A stretch of 64,000 nucleotides of DNA from Bacillota bacterium (GTDB lineage Bacteria; Bacillota; Clostridia; Christensenellales; SZUA-584): positions 62,001 through 126,000 of the forward strand of contig JAEWCC010000065.1 in NCBI GenBank assembly GCA_023390815.1, given 5' to 3'. The notes under the pieces were generated by a model, which saw only the letters and a list, made by a program, of their open reading frames with translations, was not told where the DNA came from and made no database searches. Of this stretch, positions 59,471-64,000 are shown in pieces (the stretch's first letter is position 1; every line of letters starts with the position of its first letter). The position numbers were made by a program, and so were the translations under genes.

Positions 59471-59478
59471 GATTCAAT

Positions 59479-60234
59479 ATGCTTAAAGCGACTCAAATCA
59501 AAAAGAAATTTGGCACGCTGGAAGTGCTTCAGGGCGTCGATCTGGAAGTTAAGAAGGGCGACGTCGTTGCGGTGATCGGCCCCTCTGGCTCGGGCAAGTC
59601 GACGCTGCTGCGCTGCATCAACCTGCTCGAGACGGCGGACGGCGGCAGCCTCGAAATTGACGGCGAGTACCTGTTTCATGAGGAATACGGCAAGGTCGTC
59701 TACGCGGACGCACAGAAGAAGCGCGTATTGCGCAAACGCCTCGGCCTCGTATTTCAGGATTTCAACCTGTTCCCGCACCTTAGCGTGATGCAGAACCTGA
59801 TGCTCGCGCCCCTGCAGGAAGAGAACGCCGACAGGCAGGCGATTGAAGCCGACTGCCGCGAACTGCTGCGCAAGGTGGGGCTTTCGGACAAGGAGAAGAG
59901 CTATCCGTTCGAGCTTTCGGGCGGACAGAAGCAGCGCGTCGCCATCGCGCGCGCGCTCGCGCTGAGGCCCGAGATCCTGTGCTTCGACGAGCCGACCTCC
60001 GCGCTGGACCCGGAGCTGACCGCCGAGGTGCTTGCGTGCATCAAGCAGCTCGCCGCCGAGCACATGACTATGGTCGTGGTCACGCACGAGATGGGTTTTG
60101 CGGGCGAGGTCGCGAACGAGGTGCTGTTTATGGACAACGGCGCGGTGATCGAGCGGGGCACCGCCGACGAGGTGCTTCGCAATCCGAACAACCAGCGTAC
60201 GCGCGAGTTCATGAGCAAGCTGCTGTCGATTTAA
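59479..60234 (+). CDS. Amino acid ABC transporter ATP-binding protein
   Basis: The 251-residue ATPase has Walker A GPSGSGKST, Q-loop VFQDFNLFPHLSVMQN, signature LSGGQKQRVAIARAL, Walker B ILCFDEPTSALDPE and the switch His in VVTHEMGFAGEVA, the full GlnQ/HisP set. It completes the three-gene importer. A long structured intergenic stretch follows. Confidence 0.96.
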   Translation: MLKATQIKKKFGTLEVLQGVDLEVKKGDVVAVIGPSGSGKSTLLRCINLLETADGGSLEIDGEYLFHEEYGKVVYADAQKKRVLRKRLGLVFQDFNLFPHLSVMQNLMLAPLQEENADRQAIEADCRELLRKVGLSDKEKSYPFELSGGQKQRVAIARALALRPEILCFDEPTSALDPELTAEVLACIKQLAAEHMTMVVVTHEMGFAGEVANEVLFMDNGAVIERGTADEVLRNPNNQRTREFMSKLLSI

Positions 60235-60239
60235 GCCCA

Positions 60240-60400
60240 TTTACTAGGGCGCTGCCCTCGTGCTCCCGCTTCTTTTCTTGATGGAAAGAAGCAAAAGACT
60301 CGGGAAATGGCTCCCGGAAAGCGCAGCTTTTTAGAGTGGTCATCCGTGAGAGACACTATAAGAAGTTCTTTGACATGTTGCACCCGTCATTCTTATGGCG
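60240..60400. repeat. Structured intergenic element after the ABC operon
   Basis: Contains GGGCGCTGCCC, GCTTCTTT/AAAGAAGC and CCCG/CGGG pairings around 60250-60330. Imperfect palindromes like this occur as intergenic repeats; it may also end transcription. No gene was found. Confidence 0.4.
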
Positions 60401-60406
60401 GGCGTT

Positions 60407-60991
60407 TTATTTGATTCTATGCTTGTTTGCGAACTCGCTCCGCGCCAACGCGGTGTGCTGCCGCACGAATCCCGTTTTCGCTTGCGTGTATGCGTCCCGG
60501 GCATGCTCATAGCGCCGCCTCAGACGCTTCTTGAGTGCCCCGTAGATCTGTGCAACTTCCGGGTTGGCTATCAGGTAGTCGCGGAAGTAAAGTTCGTCCC
60601 AATCGCCGCTGTAGCGTACGTGCAGATGGTAGGCCTGCCCCTCAAACCCATGCGGCGTGTAACCCTTCATAAACATCATGTGCGGCGGCGGATTCTCCGG
60701 CTGTGGAGTGAATATGTACTCAGCCGCAACCAGCGCGGCTTTCAGCCGCTCTGGTTCGCACCCTTTCGTAATCTCCAGCAATATGTCGATCGTAGGCTTG
60801 GCGATGAGACCAGGCACCGCCGTACTGCCGATGTGGCTGATACGCGCGATGTTCTCCTTCCCCACGGCACGTTCAATGCGCTCCCGTTCCTGCGCATAGC
60901 GCTCGCCCCATGCGGGGTCGTACGGGGCGAGGATGATTGGGAACAGTGCCCACAATTCCTCATTGGTCATTTCGGATAGTTCTTTGTTCAC
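60407..60991 (-). CDS. GrpB family protein
   Basis: The 194-residue product belongs to the GrpB/UPF0157 group of nucleotidyltransferase-fold proteins: IILAPYDPAWGERYAQERERIERAVG and HIGSTAVPGLIAKPTIDILLEI (family motif), and YRDYLIANPEVAQIYG near the end. The GTG at 60991 overlaps the GNAT stop as GTGA; an internal ATG at 60970 is an alternative. Function is not established. Confidence 0.87.
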   Translation of the reverse strand: MNKELSEMTNEELWALFPIILAPYDPAWGERYAQERERIERAVGKENIARISHIGSTAVPGLIAKPTIDILLEITKGCEPERLKAALVAAEYIFTPQPENPPPHMMFMKGYTPHGFEGQAYHLHVRYSGDWDELYFRDYLIANPEVAQIYGALKKRLRRRYEHARDAYTQAKTGFVRQHTALARSEFANKHRIK

Positions 60992-61419
60992 AGCTTCTTC
61001 TTGTACCCCGTGTGCTTGTCCGGCTCGAAACCGGCGGACTCGTAGAAGCCGCACGCATCCAGCCTGCTTTTTTCGGTCACGAGTATCATCTGTGTGCAGC
61101 CGCGTATCTTTGCCCGTTTTTCCAGCTCCGTCAGCAGCGCGTGCCCCACGCCCGCCCTGCGGCAGGCTTTGTCCACGATCATGTTCTCGACGACCAGAAA
61201 CGGACTGCAGTCGCCGTAAAGCTCTTCGCAGACGATGCCCATCACGGAGCCGAGAAGTTTACTGCCTTCCACAGCGGCGAGCAGGATATGAGTATCGCGC
61301 CCTTCCAGCTTTTCAAGCTGTCCTGCCATCTTCTCCGGGTTCGACTTCTCGCCCCAGAACTGTTCGTAAAGTTCCGCCAGCTGCGGCAGATCACGCGCTT
61401 CCACGCTTCGGACAATCAT
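60988..61419 (-). CDS. GNAT family N-acetyltransferase
   Basis: The 143-residue enzyme has the acetyl-CoA motif VVENMIVDKACRRAGVGHALLTELE and the closing RLDACGFYESAGFEPD segment. The start follows AGGAGAG. It is cotranslated with the GrpB gene through a four-base overlap. Acceptor unknown. Confidence 0.9.
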   Translation of the reverse strand: MIVRSVEARDLPQLAELYEQFWGEKSNPEKMAGQLEKLEGRDTHILLAAVEGSKLLGSVMGIVCEELYGDCSPFLVVENMIVDKACRRAGVGHALLTELEKRAKIRGCTQMILVTEKSRLDACGFYESAGFEPDKHTGYKKKL

Positions 61420-61561
61420 CGAATTCTCTCCTGATAAAGAATAAAGCCTCGTTATACATTCGACACATATATGCCAACCCCTTGGAATATGGTATAATTT
61501 ACGCTAACATACTCTTTCATTCGTTTTCTTACAGACTAAATTAAAATTCGGAGGCAGTATT

Positions 61562-62596
61562 GTGAAAAAGGGGTTTCGGGTACTGATCAAGGTTTTCGCG
61601 GTAATCATCGCATTGGCCGTGATTCTCTTTATCAGCTATGAAGTGTATATGTCCACAGAAGTCATAGGAGAACCCATGGAAAGCGTGTGGCTGGAGACTC
61701 AGCCGTTTGACCCGCAATCGGTCAGCCAGCTTGTAAAAAAGGATGACGAGGATTTTCAGATCCTGCTGTTTTCAGATATCCAGCTCACAGGCAATCCCTT
61801 TGGCGATCCACAAGCACTTCGCCTCGTTGATGATCTGGTAAACGAAGTGCAGCCAGACTTTATCATGACGACAGGGGATAATACAGAAGGGCTCTTTGCT
61901 GATGTTGTGACAAAAAAGTTGATCACGCAGATGGAGACGTATGAGATCCCCTGGGGCGTTACGCTCGGCAATCATGACAGCGAAGGCAGAGCGGACCGGA
62001 ATTGGCATGGTAATCAGTATAAGAACGCCCAATATTCGGTGTTTCAGTCGGGACCGTCTAACATCCACGGCGTCGGCAACTACGCTGTAGACATCGTGGA
62101 TGAACAAAACGAACCGATCTATGCGTTGATCATGCTGGATTCCAATACCACGAGACAGTATGAAGACGGCGTCGATTACGACTACATCTACGACGACCAG
62201 ATTGCCTGGTATAAATGGGCTGTGGAGGGCCAGCCGGGTGTACCGTCCATGCTGTTTTTTCATATCCCGCTGCCCGAATTCGACGAAGCGATTGCACAAT
62301 GGCAGGCTGGCGAGCTGGATGCAAGCACCTGTTTTGGCGAGATCAACGAAGCGGTTTGCGATGCCCCCGTCAACACGGGCCTGTTCGATACAGTCAAAGC
62401 GCTTGACAGCACCACCCACATATTCGTCGGCCACGACCATGTCAACTGTCTTTCAGTTGAGTATGAAGGCATCCGGCTGACGTACGGGTTGAAGACCGGC
62501 CCCACATCCTATTATGATAAAGACTTGCAGGGCGCGACACTGATTACGATCAAGGCCGATACAAACGAAGTCATCGTAGAATATTTATACCGGTGA
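61562..62596 (+). CDS. Membrane-anchored calcineurin-like metallophosphoesterase
   Basis: The 344-residue protein has an N-terminal membrane anchor (residues about 8-29) followed by a metallophosphoesterase domain: LLFSDIQLTGNPFGD, TTGDNTEG, VTLGNHDSEG (GNHD), MLFFHIPL and VGHDHVNC. Metal ligands are therefore present, although the first motif has DIQ in place of DxH. Start is GTG at 61562 with GGAGG seven bases upstream. It would act outside the cell membrane on phosphoesters. Confidence 0.88.
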   Translation: MKKGFRVLIKVFAVIIALAVILFISYEVYMSTEVIGEPMESVWLETQPFDPQSVSQLVKKDDEDFQILLFSDIQLTGNPFGDPQALRLVDDLVNEVQPDFIMTTGDNTEGLFADVVTKKLITQMETYEIPWGVTLGNHDSEGRADRNWHGNQYKNAQYSVFQSGPSNIHGVGNYAVDIVDEQNEPIYALIMLDSNTTRQYEDGVDYDYIYDDQIAWYKWAVEGQPGVPSMLFFHIPLPEFDEAIAQWQAGELDASTCFGEINEAVCDAPVNTGLFDTVKALDSTTHIFVGHDHVNCLSVEYEGIRLTYGLKTGPTSYYDKDLQGATLITIKADTNEVIVEYLYR

Positions 62597-62684
62597 TCAG
62601 GAAAGAACCGGTATCCCCGCAGCGGGGGTACGATTGATCGCCCCAGAACTGCTCATAAAGCAACGCGGCTGTGGGCAGACCTGT

Positions 62685-63341
62685 TTACAGATATCCCGGA
62701 TGATCATCCTTGCCCGTCGCGCGCTGCTCCCACCGGTCGGTAAACAGTACGGCACTCAAATCGACTGCCTTCTGCGGGATGATCTTCGCTTCCGGCGCTT
62801 TGTAGCCCAGCGTAATGAACGTCGCCACTTCAAGCTCCTGCGGGATATTCAGCACCTGTTTGACCGCGGGCGTGTTGGCCGGAACCATCGTTGTGCCGTA
62901 TACATCGTCCTCCGCGAGGCTCAGCAGGATGTTTTCAATGCAGCACCATACCGCGGCAAGGCAGTTGAGATCGACCACCCTTTTGCTTTCCGCCACCTGC
63001 GTCTTGGGCTTGTACGCCACGACCAGCACCTCGGGCGCTTTTAGTATCATCCGCTTTTGCTTGGGGATCGCATCCAGATACATCTCCCGCGCAATCTCCT
63101 CATAGCGCTGCAGGTTCTGTTTGGTCCGCTCGGAAACCGTCTCATTCATATCCTCGGTTTGCGTCAGCGCGAGACGCAGCGCCGGGTCCTTGACGAGCGT
63201 AAAATACACCTGTTTTAAGTGGTTATAGCTGGGCGCTTTGAGGCCCGCCTCCAGCGCTTTCCTGACGACCTCGGGAGGTATCGGCTTATCGAGATAGTCC
63301 CTGACCGTTCTTCTCTTTTCAATGGCTTCCATCAGTTCCAT
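62685..63341 (-). CDS. Nitroreductase family protein
   Basis: The 218-residue FMN-dependent oxidoreductase starts MELMEAIEKRRTVRDYLDKPI, the nitroreductase opening, with KAPSYNHLKQ and WCCIENILLSLAEDD and a YKAPEAK closing strand. GAGG precedes the ATG at 63341; an earlier in-frame start adds four residues. It lies downstream of the PhzF gene on the same strand (29 bases), so they may be cotranscribed. Confidence 0.88.
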   Translation of the reverse strand: MELMEAIEKRRTVRDYLDKPIPPEVVRKALEAGLKAPSYNHLKQVYFTLVKDPALRLALTQTEDMNETVSERTKQNLQRYEEIAREMYLDAIPKQKRMILKAPEVLVVAYKPKTQVAESKRVVDLNCLAAVWCCIENILLSLAEDDVYGTTMVPANTPAVKQVLNIPQELEVATFITLGYKAPEAKIIPQKAVDLSAVLFTDRWEQRATGKDDHPGYL

Positions 63342-63370
63342 AGTCAACCTCATTGATTAAGTCTGCCGTA

Positions 63371-64000
63371 TTACAGATAATACTCGCCGCTGATGCGTAC
63401 CGCCGCCCCACCGCCGAACAGCACGCGCCCGTCCTTCGCCTTGAGCTTGATTGTATTGAATATGCGGTCTATCCCGCCCTGCTCGATTGCGATCGGGCTT
63501 CCATCCCATAACCCGTGTCTCATCATATAGTACCCGAAGGCGCTGTTACCCGAGCCGGTTGCGGGGTCTTCCAGATACCCGTACTTGGGCGCGAACACAC
63601 GCGTATGCGCCGCGTACGCCCTGTCAGCGGTTTCCCGGCACCAGATCAGCACGATGTCCGCACCCGCCGTCAAGCAAAAATCCTTGAGCCACTGCGGATT
63701 CGGGAACACCTCCACCTCACTCTGCAATCCGGCGACGGGAACGATCAGCGTCCGGAGCCCGGCACTGACGAGATCGATCGGATATTCGCGCGATATGCTG
63801 CTTTCCGAAAGCTCCAGCGCATCCGCCGCCCCTGCGGCAGAAACTTCCGTACCAATGTACCTCGCTTCCGGCGCGGAAATGAAGATGTCGCCGGTGGTTT
63901 CCATCTCGTTGTACACGGTGATCAGTCCCGCTTTGTTGGTCTCCACCGATACCTCCCGCTTTACCATCAGCTCTGGCGTGTTCTTGATCAGATCGGCCAT
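63371..64000 (-). CDS. PhzF family isomerase, 5' end outside window
   Basis: The 209 residues visible are the C-terminal two thirds of a PhzF-type protein, which normally has 260-300. YGYLEDPATGSGNSAFGYYMM is the family motif, and GGAAVRISGEYYL ends the chain. The N-terminal catalytic Glu region is not in the window, and the Met at 64000 is probably internal. PhzF-fold enzymes isomerise small acids; the true role of most is unknown. Confidence 0.85.
   Translation of the reverse strand: MADLIKNTPELMVKREVSVETNKAGLITVYNEMETTGDIFISAPEARYIGTEVSAAGAADALELSESSISREYPIDLVSAGLRTLIVPVAGLQSEVEVFPNPQWLKDFCLTAGADIVLIWCRETADRAYAAHTRVFAPKYGYLEDPATGSGNSAFGYYMMRHGLWDGSPIAIEQGGIDRIFNTIKLKAKDGRVLFGGGAAVRISGEYYL

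Noticed and set aside
1..64000. tRNA or rRNA genes, integrases or transposases
   Set aside because: None was recognised on either strand by reading the sequence and the encoded proteins.

Overview
This 64 kb window has the look of a chromosome segment from a spore-forming, motile, anaerobic member of the Bacillota, most likely class Clostridia. The evidence is an oxygen-sensitive ribonucleotide reductase (nrdD/nrdG), a fused acetaldehyde/alcohol dehydrogenase (adhE), several radical-SAM and ferredoxin-type proteins, the spore maturation pair spmA/spmB, a MotA/MotB stator, a chemoreceptor and strong AGGAGG ribosome binding sites. The sequence is GC-rich by eye, with a few clearly AT-rich patches. 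No rRNA, tRNA, CRISPR array, integrase or transposase gene was recognised. A finer placement cannot be made from this window.

Layout. 0-5 kb: a MATE exporter behind a leader peptide and terminator (a likely attenuator), a small membrane protein, a COG2509-type flavoprotein, a ferritin-like protein and a membrane diguanylate cyclase. 5-9.4 kb: a Cys/Gly repeat protein, then a tightly coupled PadR - DUF1700 - short DUF4097-like - SDR - SDR - HEAT-repeat operon with an inverted-repeat operator. 9.5-10.5 kb: two AT-rich orphan genes. 10.5-20 kb: tandem class II aldolase, FapA, ABC-F ATPase with a GNAT enzyme, a YtxH-like envelope pair, and an RNA-modification operon (methyltransferase, RluA, HAD). 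20-28 kb: a chemoreceptor, an Ntn-hydrolase, a DUF2089 regulator pair, a VOC protein, a frameshifted AraC-type regulator, ribokinase and small membrane proteins. 28-33 kb: nrdDG under NrdR-like boxes, and motAB. 33-41.5 kb: two short QueG-like Fe-S proteins, a kinase-like P-loop protein, a saccharopine-dehydrogenase-like enzyme, and an overlapping HD-phosphohydrolase / KaiC-like ATPase pair, followed by an EFR1-type flavodoxin-ferredoxin. 41.5-43.5 kb: YqeY, then an AT-rich accessory patch (zinc ribbon, DUF559 nuclease, repeats, orphan TM protein). 43.5-49.4 kb: metG-tatD-radical SAM, and a UroD/MtaA-thioredoxin fusion with a CobW GTPase. 49.6-64 kb: adhE, AlkD-like protein, HD-GYP, spmAB, an AbrB regulator, rsmI/trmN6, an amino-acid ABC transporter, GNAT/GrpB, a metallophosphoesterase, a nitroreductase and a truncated PhzF.

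How genes work together. Four unlinked loci (the diguanylate cyclase, FapA, the chemoreceptor and motAB) each carry a TAAA-N15/16-CCGAT type sequence upstream, the signature of the motility sigma factor SigD/FliA. This suggests a dispersed motility and c-di-GMP regulon; an HD-GYP protein encoded at 53 kb could supply the opposing phosphodiesterase. The least explained module is the HD-domain plus tandem KaiC/RecA ATPase pair at 37.2-40.4 kb. The clearest regulatory novelty is the promoter / leader peptide / terminator array in front of the MATE exporter.
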